Of a DNA stretch of 64,000 nucleotides, positions 7,187-15,443 are shown in pieces. Where the stretch lies: positions 62,001 through 126,000 of the forward strand of contig NZ_BCTA01000021.1 of assembly GCF_001570485.1 (NCBI RefSeq), in the 5' to 3' direction. This stretch comes from Mycolicibacterium novocastrense (GTDB lineage: Bacteria; Actinomycetota; Actinomycetes; Mycobacteriales; Mycobacteriaceae). Within the stretch, counting starts at the first letter, position 1. Each line of letters begins with the position of its first letter. A model generated the notes under the pieces. That model was not told where the DNA came from, ran no database searches, and was given only the letters and a program-made list of their open reading frames with translations. The position numbers and the translations under genes were made by a program.

Positions 7187-7789
7187 TCAACGGTGCCGCT
7201 CGGCGCGCTCGCGGATACCGAGCAGCATCTTGCGGTACATCGGGAAGTCGGCGAGTTCGAGGATCGGGGCGAAGGCCAGCCCGCCTGGATAGGCGTAGGA
7301 AACCCGCAGCCTCGTGACGAGCCGAGTACCACCCGAGGGCAGCGGGCGAAGGACCCACGCCCACGTCCCGGACTTCGGGTGCCGCCACACCAGCACGTGG
7401 GGCGCGGCGACCTGCGCGACCCGCCACGGCGACTTGTCCACGCCCTGAAGCGGATTCATGGGTGCCGCGGCATCACCCACGGCGACCTGCTGCCACTGCG
7501 GTAACACACTGCGCGCGCTCGGGCGGCCGAGATTGTCCAAGAGCTCGTAGGAGTACCAGCCGGCCTTGCCGAACCCCAGCTGGACGATCCACGGCCACAC
7601 CCGTTCGGGGGAGGCGGCGATCGTCAGGGCGCGTGTCGCGCGCATCCCGAAGCGCGACAACGGATATTCGTCACCCGGGAGCCGCTCGGTCTTCTCTGAT
7701 TCGGTCGCGCCCCATCCGGTGTGCCAGTGCCGTGCGACCGCCGCGACGACGACTCCCGCCACCACCCACACCGCACGCCCACGTATCAC
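7187..7789 (-). CDS. SRPBCC-family (START-like) protein with N-terminal membrane anchor
   Basis: About 200 residues from a GTG at 7789 (VIRGRAVWVVAGVVVAAVARHW). The N-terminus is one membrane-spanning segment. The rest has the polyketide-cyclase/SRPBCC fold signature: TRALTIAASPERVWPWIVQLG near the start, then GWYSYELLDNLG, and a C-terminal helix ELADFPMYRKMLLGIRERAE. Such proteins hold hydrophobic ligands; no ligand can be named. The frame continues upstream to an ATG at 7924, but that start has no ribosome site and would leave almost no room for the promoter of the divergent gene at 7948. Start position is therefore a choice. Confidence 0.75.
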   Translation of the reverse strand: MIRGRAVWVVAGVVVAAVARHWHTGWGATESEKTERLPGDEYPLSRFGMRATRALTIAASPERVWPWIVQLGFGKAGWYSYELLDNLGRPSARSVLPQWQQVAVGDAAAPMNPLQGVDKSPWRVAQVAAPHVLVWRHPKSGTWAWVLRPLPSGGTRLVTRLRVSYAYPGGLAFAPILELADFPMYRKMLLGIRERAERHR

Positions 7790-7947
7790 CCCCGCATCGT
7801 CGCACCGATGACCGCCGACGGCACGAGCGGAGCTCGGGTCGCCGCTCACAGGCCACGGGGCTATCGCCGAAAATCGGGCGAGATACCCGTCCCGGCGCAC
7901 GGCGAGAGAGTAGACAGGCAGCATGGTGAGTCCGCGGTGGTGAACTG

Positions 7948-8805
7948 ATGTGTCGCCTGTTCGGACTGCACGCCGGGGACGCGGTGACCGCGACGTTCTG
8001 GTTGCTGGACGCCCCCGACAGCCTGGCCGAGCAGAGCCGGCGCAACCCGGACGGCACCGGCCTGGGGGTGTTCGAGGCCGACGGCAGCCCGGTGGTGCTC
8101 AAGCAGCCGATCGCGGCGTGGCAGGACCGCGACTTCGCGACCGAGGCCCGCGAGCTGACGGGCACGACGTTCATCGGTCATGTCCGGTACGCGACCACCG
8201 GCGCCGCGGACGACGACAACACTCATCCGTTCCTGCAGGACCGGCGGATCTTCGCGCACAACGGAGTGGTGGGTGATCTCGACGCGCTCGACGAGCGGCT
8301 CGGCGAACTCGGCGTCGAGGACCTGGTGCGCGGCGACACCGATTCTGAACGGGTCTTCGCGTTGATCACCGGATCCATCCGCGGCCGCGGCGGCGACGTC
8401 GAAGCCGGGTTGGTGGAGGCGATGCGATGGTTGCGCGCCAACGTGCCGATCTACGCGGTGAACGTGCTGCTGGCCACCGCCACCGACCTGTGGGCATTGC
8501 GCTACCCCGACACGCACGAGCTCTGGCTGCTGGACCGCACCGATCCCAGCCGCGGCCGTTTCAGCTTGCGCAGCAAGCGGATCAGCGCGTCCAGCGCGCA
8601 CTTGGACGCCGCGCCCTCGGTGGTGTTCGCCAGCGAGGTGATGGACCACGAGAAGTGGCACCCACTGGCCTCGGGTGAGCTGGTCCACGTGAACGCCGAG
8701 CTGAAGATCACCCGGCGCACGGTGCTGCCCGACCCGCCCGCGCACCCCCTCGCGCGTGCGGACCTCAGCCCGCCGGTGGCCTCGGCTCAGCACCCGTTGA
8801 ACTGA
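7948..8805 (+). CDS. Class II glutamine amidotransferase domain protein (Ntn hydrolase)
   Basis: 285 residues starting MCRLFGLHAGD, so after methionine removal Cys2 becomes the N-terminal nucleophile of a GATase type 2 domain. Other signature parts are RNPDGTGLGVFE, FIGHVRYATTGA (glutamine/oxyanion site) and HPFLQDRRIFAHNGVVGDL. No second synthase or isomerase domain is attached, as in the YafJ/EgtC-type stand-alone amidohydrolases. EgtC acts in ergothioneine synthesis, but no egt genes are next to this one, so the substrate is open. Divergent from the SRPBCC gene. Confidence 0.9.
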   Translation: MCRLFGLHAGDAVTATFWLLDAPDSLAEQSRRNPDGTGLGVFEADGSPVVLKQPIAAWQDRDFATEARELTGTTFIGHVRYATTGAADDDNTHPFLQDRRIFAHNGVVGDLDALDERLGELGVEDLVRGDTDSERVFALITGSIRGRGGDVEAGLVEAMRWLRANVPIYAVNVLLATATDLWALRYPDTHELWLLDRTDPSRGRFSLRSKRISASSAHLDAAPSVVFASEVMDHEKWHPLASGELVHVNAELKITRRTVLPDPPAHPLARADLSPPVASAQHPLN

Positions 8806-8837
8806 CGGCGCGCGGGTTGCTCAGGCTGGCATCGAAC

Positions 8838-10106
8838 TCATGCGCTGGCGAGCCACGGCATCGCGGCAACTACCAGTGCCTTGGTGGCGACGTCGAGCGT
8901 GGGTTGGATGACGGGCGCGAAGTGCGGTGAATGGTTGACGGCGATGTCCTGGTCCACCCGGCCGGCTTCGGCGGCGTGCCGGTAGACGGCCGGATCGATG
9001 CCGCCGACTCCCCAGTACGTGTACGGCGCGCCGAGTGCCGTGGGGATGGCGCTGAAGTCCTCGCTGGCCGCGCCCGGCGGCAGGTCCAGACACTTATCAC
9101 CGAACTCCGCGGTGAACGAGTCGCGAACCCGGTCGGTAGTAGGAATATCGTTGTCGGTCAACGGGAATCGGTCGAACAGCTCGAACTCGGGTTCTTTGGG
9201 GGACCGCGAGGCGGCGCATTCGGCATTGACGATCCGGCGCACCGCGTCGATGACGGCGCTGCGCGTGCGGTCGTTGTAGGTGCGGATGTTGAGCTGCAGT
9301 ACGGCGCGGTCCGGGATCACGTTGCTCTTGCTGCCGGCGGTGATGCTGCCGACGGTCAGCACCGCGGATTCGACGGGGCTGATCTCCCGGGAGATCACGG
9401 TCTGCAACCGCACCACGATCATGGCGGCGAGCACCACAGGATCGACCGATGATTGCGGCATCGAACCGTGACTGCCGCGGCCGAAGACGGTGATCCGCAT
9501 GCTGTCGGCAGACGCCAGGAACGGGCCCGCGTGAATGCCGACCGTGCCGGCGGGTATGGGCAGCACATGCTGGCCCAGGCACACGTCGACGCGGGGAAGT
9601 AGCTGCGCGAGGCCGTCGTCGATCATGGTCTGCGCCCCGTCGCCGGTTTCTTCGGCGGGCTGGAACAGCGCCACGGCCGTGCCGTGCCAGTGTTCGCGCC
9701 CGTCGGCCAGCAGGCGCGCGGCCCCGAGCAGCGCAGTGACGTGCATATCGTGGCCGCAGGCGTGCATCACCGGGACCTCATGTCCGTCCCTGTCGGTGTC
9801 ATGGACTGTGGAGGCGTAGTCCAGCCCGGTTTCCTCGTGCACTGGTAAGGCGTCCATGTCGGCGCGCAGCAACACCGTTGGGCCGGCGCCGTTTTCCAGG
9901 AGCCCGACCACGCCGGTGCCCCCGACGCCCTCGTGCACGCGGTAACCGGATTCGGCGAGTACCTCGGTGACCCGCTGGGCGGTCCGGTGCTCGCGGTGGG
10001 ACAGTTCGGGATGACGGTGCAGGTCGCGGTAGCAGTCCTCCTGCCACGAACGAATACCGCTCAGTCCGCCGAGGACGGCCTTGGCTGCACTTAACGAGGC
10101 GGTCAT
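8838..10106 (-). CDS. M20-family amidohydrolase (N-acyl amino acid / hippurate hydrolase type)
   Basis: 422 residues from ATG at 10106, preceded by AGGGAGAAG. The metallopeptidase M20D signature is complete: DLHRHPELSHRE, VLLRADMDALPVHEETG, MHACGHDMHVTALLGAA (metal ligands), FQPAEETGDGA (catalytic glutamate) and PGAASEDFSAIP. The dimerisation insert (SADSMRITVFGRGSHGSMP) is present. These cytoplasmic enzymes remove acyl groups from amino acids. The 18-residue upstream extension (to 10160) lacks a ribosome site. Divergent from the DUF218 gene; the two starts are only tens of bases apart. Confidence 0.92.
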   Translation of the reverse strand: MTASLSAAKAVLGGLSGIRSWQEDCYRDLHRHPELSHREHRTAQRVTEVLAESGYRVHEGVGGTGVVGLLENGAGPTVLLRADMDALPVHEETGLDYASTVHDTDRDGHEVPVMHACGHDMHVTALLGAARLLADGREHWHGTAVALFQPAEETGDGAQTMIDDGLAQLLPRVDVCLGQHVLPIPAGTVGIHAGPFLASADSMRITVFGRGSHGSMPQSSVDPVVLAAMIVVRLQTVISREISPVESAVLTVGSITAGSKSNVIPDRAVLQLNIRTYNDRTRSAVIDAVRRIVNAECAASRSPKEPEFELFDRFPLTDNDIPTTDRVRDSFTAEFGDKCLDLPPGAASEDFSAIPTALGAPYTYWGVGGIDPAVYRHAAEAGRVDQDIAVNHSPHFAPVIQPTLDVATKALVVAAMPWLASA

Positions 10107-10132
10107 CGTCTTCTCCCTGTTGCCGGCGGCCG

Positions 10133-10825
10133 ATGCATCAGGTTTGCCGCCGCACCACACATGTAAACCGTGTGCGCCCGCTGGTCGAGGCCCAGTATCG
10201 TGACCTGGTGCGGTTAGTCGGGCCGGTCCGACGCCGACGGCTCGTCGGAGGATTGCGACGAATCGCGATAGCCCTGGTGCTGTTGGTAGCAGGTGTCCTG
10301 AGCCTTGCCATCGATATCAGTGCCTTCAGCGTACGGTCGGACTCAGCGGCGGCGGATGCGGCCATCGTCCTCGGCGCGGCCGTCGACGACGACAGACCGT
10401 CGCCGGTACTCGAGGAGAGACTGCGGCACGCGGCCGCGCTGTACGAATCGGGACAGATCGATCGGATCATCCTGACGGGCGGTGTCGGACAAGGAGACAC
10501 ACTTTCGGAATCCGAGGCGGGCCGCGCCTGGCTGATCGCCTCCGGGGTCCCGGCGGACCGTCTGCTCATCGAGAACAGATCGCGCACCACCAAGCAGAAC
10601 TCCGCCTTCGCCATGCCGCTGCTTGCCGAGCACGATGTCGACCGAATGCTCATCGTCGGCGATCCGCTGCACATGCGCCGTGCCACCCGTATCGCCACCG
10701 ACCTGGGGCTCGACGCGCACCCGTCGCCCACGCCCAGCAGCCGCTTCAGAACCCTGCACACGCAGATCCCGATGCTGCTGCGCGAGGTGTACCACAGCCT
10801 GCACTACGTCATGACGCGCCAATGA
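10133..10825 (+). CDS. DUF218 / YdcF-ElyC-SanA family membrane-anchored protein
   Basis: About 230 residues. A single transmembrane helix near residues 43-62 (IAIALVLLVAGVLSLAI) is followed by the DUF218 domain: AAIVLGAAVDDDRPSPVLEERLRHAAALY, IILTGGVGQGDTLSESEAGRAWL, ENRSRTTKQNS and MLIVGDPLHMRRA. The family is tied to envelope integrity and possibly to isoprenoid-carrier handling; its chemistry is not settled. The start is uncertain: ATG at 10133 has no clear ribosome site, and in-frame GTG codons at 10172 and 10208 are alternatives that keep the membrane segment. Confidence 0.85.
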   Translation: MHQVCRRTTHVNRVRPLVEAQYRDLVRLVGPVRRRRLVGGLRRIAIALVLLVAGVLSLAIDISAFSVRSDSAAADAAIVLGAAVDDDRPSPVLEERLRHAAALYESGQIDRIILTGGVGQGDTLSESEAGRAWLIASGVPADRLLIENRSRTTKQNSAFAMPLLAEHDVDRMLIVGDPLHMRRATRIATDLGLDAHPSPTPSSRFRTLHTQIPMLLREVYHSLHYVMTRQ

Positions 10826-10870
10826 AACCGTCCGGCACCGGCATCGGTTCCGACAGGCGGTGCGCCTTGT

Positions 10871-11809
10871 TTACGCCGAGGCAGCCAAAGCCTTTTCGTC
10901 CTCGTCCGCGAAGGTGTCCTCCAGCGTCAGCGGCGAGTAGTCCAGGTCGATCTCACCGACCGGGCGGCCCCTGGCACTGCTGATGGTGCCGAATCGCCGC
11001 ATTCCCTTGTCGCTCGCGTACTGCTGGAACTCGTCCATCGTCAGATCGAACGGGATCTCTTCGTACAGTGCGAATGCGTCTTCGGTGTTCTTCAGCGCCA
11101 GCGGAATCAGCTCATTCATCCGCTCCTCGAACACCTGCCAGTTCGAGTCGTCGGCCGCGACGTGACGGCGGCAGGTGAACGTGCCCCAGGCCATGTGGCG
11201 GCGTTCGTCGTCGCCGATACGCCGCACCAACTCCTGCATGCCGGGCAGAATGCCGCGGTCCACGCAAATACGGTGCCACGCATAGTATCCCGTCAACGCC
11301 ATCATGCCCTCGATGACGTGGTTGTACGTCACCGATGCGCGCACCTGTGCGGCCGGGGAGGGGTCGGCGGTCAACGCATCCAGTGAACTGGGCAGCTCCT
11401 CGTAGAACATCTGGCGGTAGGCCCGAAGTTCGTCGAGGTAGTGGTGAAGGTCTTCGGTCAGCCCGACGGCGTCGAGCCACATCCGAAACACCTGGGTGTG
11501 TTTGGCTTCCTCGAACGCGAACTGGGTCAAATACATCTCGTCACCGAGGCGTCCTTCAGCCCGCATCGCCGCCATGAACGGCTGGATGTCTTGGGTGACC
11601 GCTTCCTCGCCCGCGATGAACTGGGCGCACAGCCGAGCGGCCCAGTCCCGTTCGAGTTCGGTCAGCGACTCCCAGTCCTCCCGGTCGCGGGAGAAGTCAA
11701 TGTCGGCGGGATTCCAGAACTTCGCATTGCCCCCGGCGAACAACTTCAACGGCAGGCTGTCCCAGTTGAGGCCACCGGCATCGAGTGTCGCGGAATTCTT
11801 ACGTGTCAT
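10871..11809 (-). CDS. R2-like ligand-binding oxidase (R2lox, Rv0233 type)
   Basis: 312 residues, ferritin-like four-helix fold with a Mn/Fe cofactor. All positions known from the M. tuberculosis protein fall on the same numbers: metal ligands E68, E101, H104, E167, E202 and H205, and the ether cross-link pair V71 and Y162 (motifs [36 protein letters not shown]). This separates it from true ribonucleotide reductase R2. It is a two-electron oxidase holding a fatty-acid-like ligand; its physiological substrate is unknown. The ATG overlaps the TetR stop by four bases, so it is co-translated with its likely regulator. Confidence 0.95.
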   Translation of the reverse strand: MTRKNSATLDAGGLNWDSLPLKLFAGGNAKFWNPADIDFSRDREDWESLTELERDWAARLCAQFIAGEEAVTQDIQPFMAAMRAEGRLGDEMYLTQFAFEEAKHTQVFRMWLDAVGLTEDLHHYLDELRAYRQMFYEELPSSLDALTADPSPAAQVRASVTYNHVIEGMMALTGYYAWHRICVDRGILPGMQELVRRIGDDERRHMAWGTFTCRRHVAADDSNWQVFEERMNELIPLALKNTEDAFALYEEIPFDLTMDEFQQYASDKGMRRFGTISSARGRPVGEIDLDYSPLTLEDTFADEDEKALAASA

Positions 11810-12486
11810 TGTTGGACCTCCTTGGTCGTCGTTCGGGCTGGGTTGCGGCTGGAGAAAGCGTCGGCCAACACGGATACGAGCCTGCGCACCGCGAGTGCGG
11901 GCTGATCCGGCGTCGGGTCGTCGAGACCGAGAACCGGATCCATGCCGCGCACATAGGGCGCCAGCGCCATGTGCGGGAAGATCATCAGCAGCAACGACAA
12001 CAGCGCGTCGGTGTCGCAATCGGGCCGCAGGTCGCCGCGCGCGTGCGCATCGCGCACCAGCGGCCGCAGGACCTCCAGATAGTGGCGGTGGATCACGGTG
12101 TGGACGGAAACCCTTGCCTCGGTGTCGATTTCGAAGGTCGACGCGGCGTGCAGGGCACGGTCTTGCGGATGGTCGGCGAAGTAGGCCACCCAGGTGTCGA
12201 GCAGATCGGTGAGGAACTCGAAGAAGGGCCGACCCGGGTCGAGCTCCCGGATGCGGTCTTCGATGTATGAGCGCACCCGCTGGCTGCCGAGGTCGGCGAT
12301 GTAGGCGTAGAGGTCGCGCTTGTCGGCGAAATACTGGAACAGGCTGCCCTTCGCGACACCCGCCCGACGCGCGATGACGTTCAAGCTGCCCTGCGAGTAG
12401 CCGTGCGCCCCGAACTCCGCTTCTGCCGCTTCGATCACAGCGGCACGCCGGCTCGGATCGACCCGCGCCCACGTCACAGTCGGCAT
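11806..12486 (-). CDS. TetR-family regulator of the R2lox operon (Rv0232 type)
   Basis: 226 residues from ATG at 12486, preceded by GGAGGTG. The N-terminal helix-turn-helix reads [20 protein letters not shown], ...[20 protein letters not shown], the classical TetR DNA-binding pattern. The C-terminal two thirds are the helical ligand and dimer domain. It overlaps R2lox by ATGA as in M. tuberculosis, so it is probably a local repressor of the pair. A perfect 15-base palindrome lies 15 bases upstream of its start, a good operator candidate. The natural ligand is not deducible. Confidence 0.92.
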   Translation of the reverse strand: MPTVTWARVDPSRRAAVIEAAEAEFGAHGYSQGSLNVIARRAGVAKGSLFQYFADKRDLYAYIADLGSQRVRSYIEDRIRELDPGRPFFEFLTDLLDTWVAYFADHPQDRALHAASTFEIDTEARVSVHTVIHRHYLEVLRPLVRDAHARGDLRPDCDTDALLSLLLMIFPHMALAPYVRGMDPVLGLDDPTPDQPALAVRRLVSVLADAFSSRNPARTTTKEVQQ

Positions 12487-12500
12487 CAACACCTCCAGCA

Positions 12501-12515
12501 ATGACCACTGGTCAT
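12501..12515. promoter_or_regulatory. Candidate TetR operator palindrome
   Basis: ATGACCA-C-TGGTCAT, a perfect 7-1-7 inverted repeat ending 15 bases before the TetR start codon. Position and symmetry fit autoregulation by the TetR protein. It stands four bases from the CRP-type palindrome. Confidence 0.6.
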
Positions 12516-12518
12516 ATT

Positions 12519-12538
12519 ACTGTGATCGGCATCACAGT
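12519..12538. promoter_or_regulatory. Candidate CRP (cAMP receptor) binding site
   Basis: A perfect 8-4-8 inverted repeat, ACTGTGAT-CGGC-ATCACAGT. Its core, TGTGA-N6-TCACA (12521-12536), equals the CRP consensus shared by enterobacterial and mycobacterial CRP. It lies 35-50 bases upstream of the TetR start, so it could activate or block the TetR-R2lox promoter depending on the transcription start. Confidence 0.65.
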
Positions 12539-12581
12539 CAAGGTGAGGGGATCGTCGATCAACCCTCGTTCAGGTGGGCGG

Positions 12582-13946
12582 TCATGAACGAGAAGCGCGG
12601 TGGTGTGGGGGTGCGGGTTCCGGAAGGTCCCAGGTCGAATACGTGTAGCGCTGTTCGGGACGATCCGCCGCGCCGAGCATGAACGCGCGGTGATAGCGAC
12701 CTGCGCGCGCGATCGAAGCCAGCCAGGTCGCGACTGTGCTGACGCGGTTGCGCACGCCGGTGAGGAACGCGATGTGGATCAGCCCCCACGCCACCCAGCC
12801 GAGATAACCCGACACGCGGATTCGCCCCACTTGAAGCAGCGCATTGCCATGGCTGATGTAGGCCGCCGATCCGAGGTCGCGGTAACGGTACGGGCGGCGC
12901 GGGCGCCCGGCGAGATCACGGCGAATGCAGGCTGCCGCGTGCAGGCCGCCCTGCATGGCGTTCTCCGCGACGCCGGGCAGCTTGGCACGCCCAGCGAGAT
13001 CACCGATGACGAAGATCTCGGGGTGCCCCGCGACGCTCAGATCCGGCTCGACCTGTATCCGACCGGCGCGATCGGTTGGCGCTCCGAGGATTTCGGCAAC
13101 ATGGCGGGCGAACGGCACAGCTTCGACGCCTGCGGTCCACAGCACGGTCCGCGCTGCGAACTGCCGGTCGGGCCCGCCGTTCTTCGGGGTGACAGTGACG
13201 CCGTCGCGCCCGACATCGGTCACGTGCACACCGAAATGCATCTCGACGCCGAGTTCCGCCAAAGCCTGGGTGGCTTTCGCCGACAGGTCCGGCGCGAACT
13301 TCTTCAAGACGCGCTGGCCACCGTCGAACAGCAGCACCCGCGCCTCTTGCGGCTGGATGCTGTGGAATTCGTTGGTCAGGGTGCGGGTGGCCATCTCCCG
13401 GATCTGGCCGGCCAGTTCCACTCCGGTGGGCCCGCCTCCGGCCACGGCGAAGGTCAGCCAGTCCTTGCGCTCCGGTCCGGGTGGCAGAGTTTCGGCGATC
13501 TCGAATGCGGTGAAGATGCGCTGCCTGATCTCCAACGCGTCGTCGAGGGTTTTCATACCCGGCGCCCAGTGCGCGAACTGCTCATTGCCCATGTACGACT
13601 GCCGCATGCCTGCCGCCAGGATGAGGATGTCGTACTCGACGACGAACGTCGTTTCGTCAGGCCGGAGCGCGGTGACGGTGCGCGCCGACGGGTCGAGCTC
13701 GATCGCCTCACCCAGCAAGGTCTTGATGTTGTCGTATCGGGCGAACTCCTCGCGCAACGGACGGCTGATGTGGCCGATGCTCAGCTTCCCGGTTGCGCAC
13801 TGGTAGAGCAGCGGTTGGAACAGGTGGTCGGCGGAGCGGTCGAGCAGGGTGACCTCGACATCTGCCTTCGCCAAACGACGCGCACAGAACAAGCCGCCGA
13901 AGCCACCGCCGATGATCAGGACTTTGGGTCGTTGCGAGCTCATCAT
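12582..13946 (-). CDS. NDH-2-like NAD(P)H dehydrogenase / FAD-dependent pyridine nucleotide-disulphide oxidoreductase
   Basis: About 454 residues. The FAD Rossmann motif KVLIIGGGFGGLFCARRL is at the N-terminus, the NADH motif FAVAGGGPTGVELAGQI is near the middle, and the second FAD motif is PEIFVIGDLAG. The quinone-site-like stretch AENAMQGG follows. The C-terminal half-membrane helices (GYLGWVAWGLIHIAFLTG) match type II NADH dehydrogenases that pass electrons to menaquinone without pumping protons. Its C-terminal tail is slightly short compared with Ndh. Start may be the ATG at 13943 or 13946; a further ATG at 13976 has no ribosome site. Same strand as TetR-R2lox with a 95-base gap holding the two palindromes. 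Confidence 0.88.
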   Translation of the reverse strand: MMSSQRPKVLIIGGGFGGLFCARRLAKADVEVTLLDRSADHLFQPLLYQCATGKLSIGHISRPLREEFARYDNIKTLLGEAIELDPSARTVTALRPDETTFVVEYDILILAAGMRQSYMGNEQFAHWAPGMKTLDDALEIRQRIFTAFEIAETLPPGPERKDWLTFAVAGGGPTGVELAGQIREMATRTLTNEFHSIQPQEARVLLFDGGQRVLKKFAPDLSAKATQALAELGVEMHFGVHVTDVGRDGVTVTPKNGGPDRQFAARTVLWTAGVEAVPFARHVAEILGAPTDRAGRIQVEPDLSVAGHPEIFVIGDLAGRAKLPGVAENAMQGGLHAAACIRRDLAGRPRRPYRYRDLGSAAYISHGNALLQVGRIRVSGYLGWVAWGLIHIAFLTGVRNRVSTVATWLASIARAGRYHRAFMLGAADRPEQRYTYSTWDLPEPAPPHHRASRS

Positions 13947-14131
13947 CGCAACCGTATTACCCAGCTCCGCGCCCATGAAGCGTGCCGGGCGGTGACATCA
14001 GGCCGAATCTCACACAAGCGGCCCTGCAGTTGTGCGCATTCGGCAACACGGACGCATACGCGAAGTCGCGTTTTCGCAACCGTCGTGCGAAAACGTTGAC
14101 GCACGACCGTACACCAGAAGGGTTTGTACCG

Positions 14132-14992
14132 ATGTCCTACGTCAGCCCGTCCGAGTTCGTCGCAAAGATGATCGATGCCGGAGAGTCCAAGGCGCACATG
14201 TCCACACGCGACACCCTGATCCGGGCCTACATGGCCGGCGCGATCCTGGCGATCGCAGCCGCTTTCGCCGTCACGATCACCGTGCAGACGGGTAACGCGC
14301 TGCTCGGAGCGGTGCTGTTCCCGGTGGGCTTCTGCCTGCTCTACCTTCTCGGTTTCGACCTCCTCACCGGCGTCTTCACCCTGGTTCCGCTGGCGCTGCT
14401 GGACAAACGCCGCGGCGTCAACGTGCGTACGATGCTGCGCAACTGGGGCTGGGTGTTCGTCGGTAACTTCGCCGGTGCGCTCACCGTCGCCTTCATGATG
14501 GCCATCGTCTTCACGTATGGCTTCAGCGTCGACCCCAACGAAGTCGGACAACGGCTGGGCGAGATCGGACACAGCCGCACCGTCGGCTACGCCGAACACG
14601 GCGCCCCCGGCATGCTCACGCTGTTCATCCGTGGCGTGCTGTGCAACTGGATGGTCTCCACGGGTGTGGTCGCCGCGATGATGTCCACAAGCGTGTCGGG
14701 CAAGGTCATCGCCATGTGGATGCCCATCATGCTGTTCTTCTACATGGGATTCGAGCACTCGGTGGTCAACATGTTCCTGTTCCCCTCCGGGCTGATGCTC
14801 GGCGGTGACTTCTCGATCGCCGACTATTTCATCTGGAACGAAATCCCCACGGTAGTAGGCAATCTCGTTGGGGGCCTGACCTTCGTCGGGCTCACGTTGT
14901 TCGCGACCCACGCGCGTACCGGGGCGCCGAGGCTCTCGTTGCCCGCCCTCACGCCGACGGCCGACGTCGAGGCGAATAAGGTCAGCGCATGA
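14132..14992 (+). CDS. Formate/nitrite transporter (FNT) family channel, predicted cyanate channel
   Basis: 286 residues from ATG at 14132 (AGAAGGG upstream; the frame is open further but lacks features). The family signature SYVSPSEFVAKMIDAGESKA leads into six transmembrane segments, including AYMAGAILAIAAAFAVTITV and LLYLLGFDLLTGVFTL. The lipophilic pore motif VLCNWMVSTGV and the gating histidine segment GFEHSVVNMFLFP are present. FNT proteins pass small monovalent anions such as formate, nitrite and hydrosulfide. The stop overlaps the cynS start by ATGA, so cyanate is the likely physiological substrate here. Confidence 0.9.
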   Translation: MSYVSPSEFVAKMIDAGESKAHMSTRDTLIRAYMAGAILAIAAAFAVTITVQTGNALLGAVLFPVGFCLLYLLGFDLLTGVFTLVPLALLDKRRGVNVRTMLRNWGWVFVGNFAGALTVAFMMAIVFTYGFSVDPNEVGQRLGEIGHSRTVGYAEHGAPGMLTLFIRGVLCNWMVSTGVVAAMMSTSVSGKVIAMWMPIMLFFYMGFEHSVVNMFLFPSGLMLGGDFSIADYFIWNEIPTVVGNLVGGLTFVGLTLFATHARTGAPRLSLPALTPTADVEANKVSA

Positions 14993-15438
14993 CCCCGATC
15001 ATGTCCAAGTCCGATGCCGCCGCGCTGGTGATCGCCGCCAAGACCCGAAAGGGGCTGAGCTGGACCGAGATCGCCGACGCTTTGGACGCGCCGCGCGTCT
15101 GGTGTGTCGCCGCGCTGCTGGGACAACACCCGATGTCGGAAGCACAGGCCGAACGAGCCTGTGCCCTACTCGATCTCGATGCCGCGGTGGGCGAGAGCTT
15201 GCGGCTCCAACCCGCCCGCGGAATCGATCCGGCGTTGCTGTCCGATCCGACCATCTATCGCTTCCAGGAAGCGCTCGCCGTGTACGGCCCGGCGATCAAG
15301 GAGCTCATTCACGAGGAGTTCGGCGACGGCATCATGAGCGCGATCAACTTCAAAGTCGACGTCCGGCGCCGAGAGGATCCCGACGGAGACCGCGTCGTCG
15401 TCACGTTCGACGGGAAGTTCCTCGACTATCGCTGGTGA
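14989..15438 (+). CDS. cynS: Cyanate hydratase (cyanase)
   Basis: 149 residues. The N-terminal helical domain (LVIAAKTRKGLSWTEIADAL) resembles a lambda-type DNA-binding fold. The C-terminal catalytic domain reads YRFQEALAVYGPAIKELIHE, then FGDGIMSAINFKVDV and the ending FDGKFLDYRW. Catalytic Arg91, Glu94 and Ser117 are all in place. The decameric enzyme converts cyanate and bicarbonate to carbamate and CO2, detoxifying cyanate and freeing ammonia. It is translationally coupled to the FNT channel. No cynR or carbonic anhydrase gene is adjacent. Confidence 0.95.
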   Translation: MTPIMSKSDAAALVIAAKTRKGLSWTEIADALDAPRVWCVAALLGQHPMSEAQAERACALLDLDAAVGESLRLQPARGIDPALLSDPTIYRFQEALAVYGPAIKELIHEEFGDGIMSAINFKVDVRRREDPDGDRVVVTFDGKFLDYRW

Positions 15439-15443
15439 CGCCG

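Noticed and set aside
7861-8793. 310-codon frame on the - strand
   Set aside because: Antisense to the class II glutamine amidotransferase gene, whose catalytic residues are all present.
10871-12508. A 545-codon frame joining an Arg-rich N-terminus to R2lox
   Set aside because: The first about 230 codons are the out-of-frame reading of the TetR gene; R2lox has its own ATG at 11809 in an ATGA overlap.
12600-14099. Open frame of 499 codons on the + strand
   Set aside because: It is antisense to the NDH-2-like gene, which has full FAD and NAD motifs; the + frame has no domain and no ribosome site and is a GC-rich shadow.
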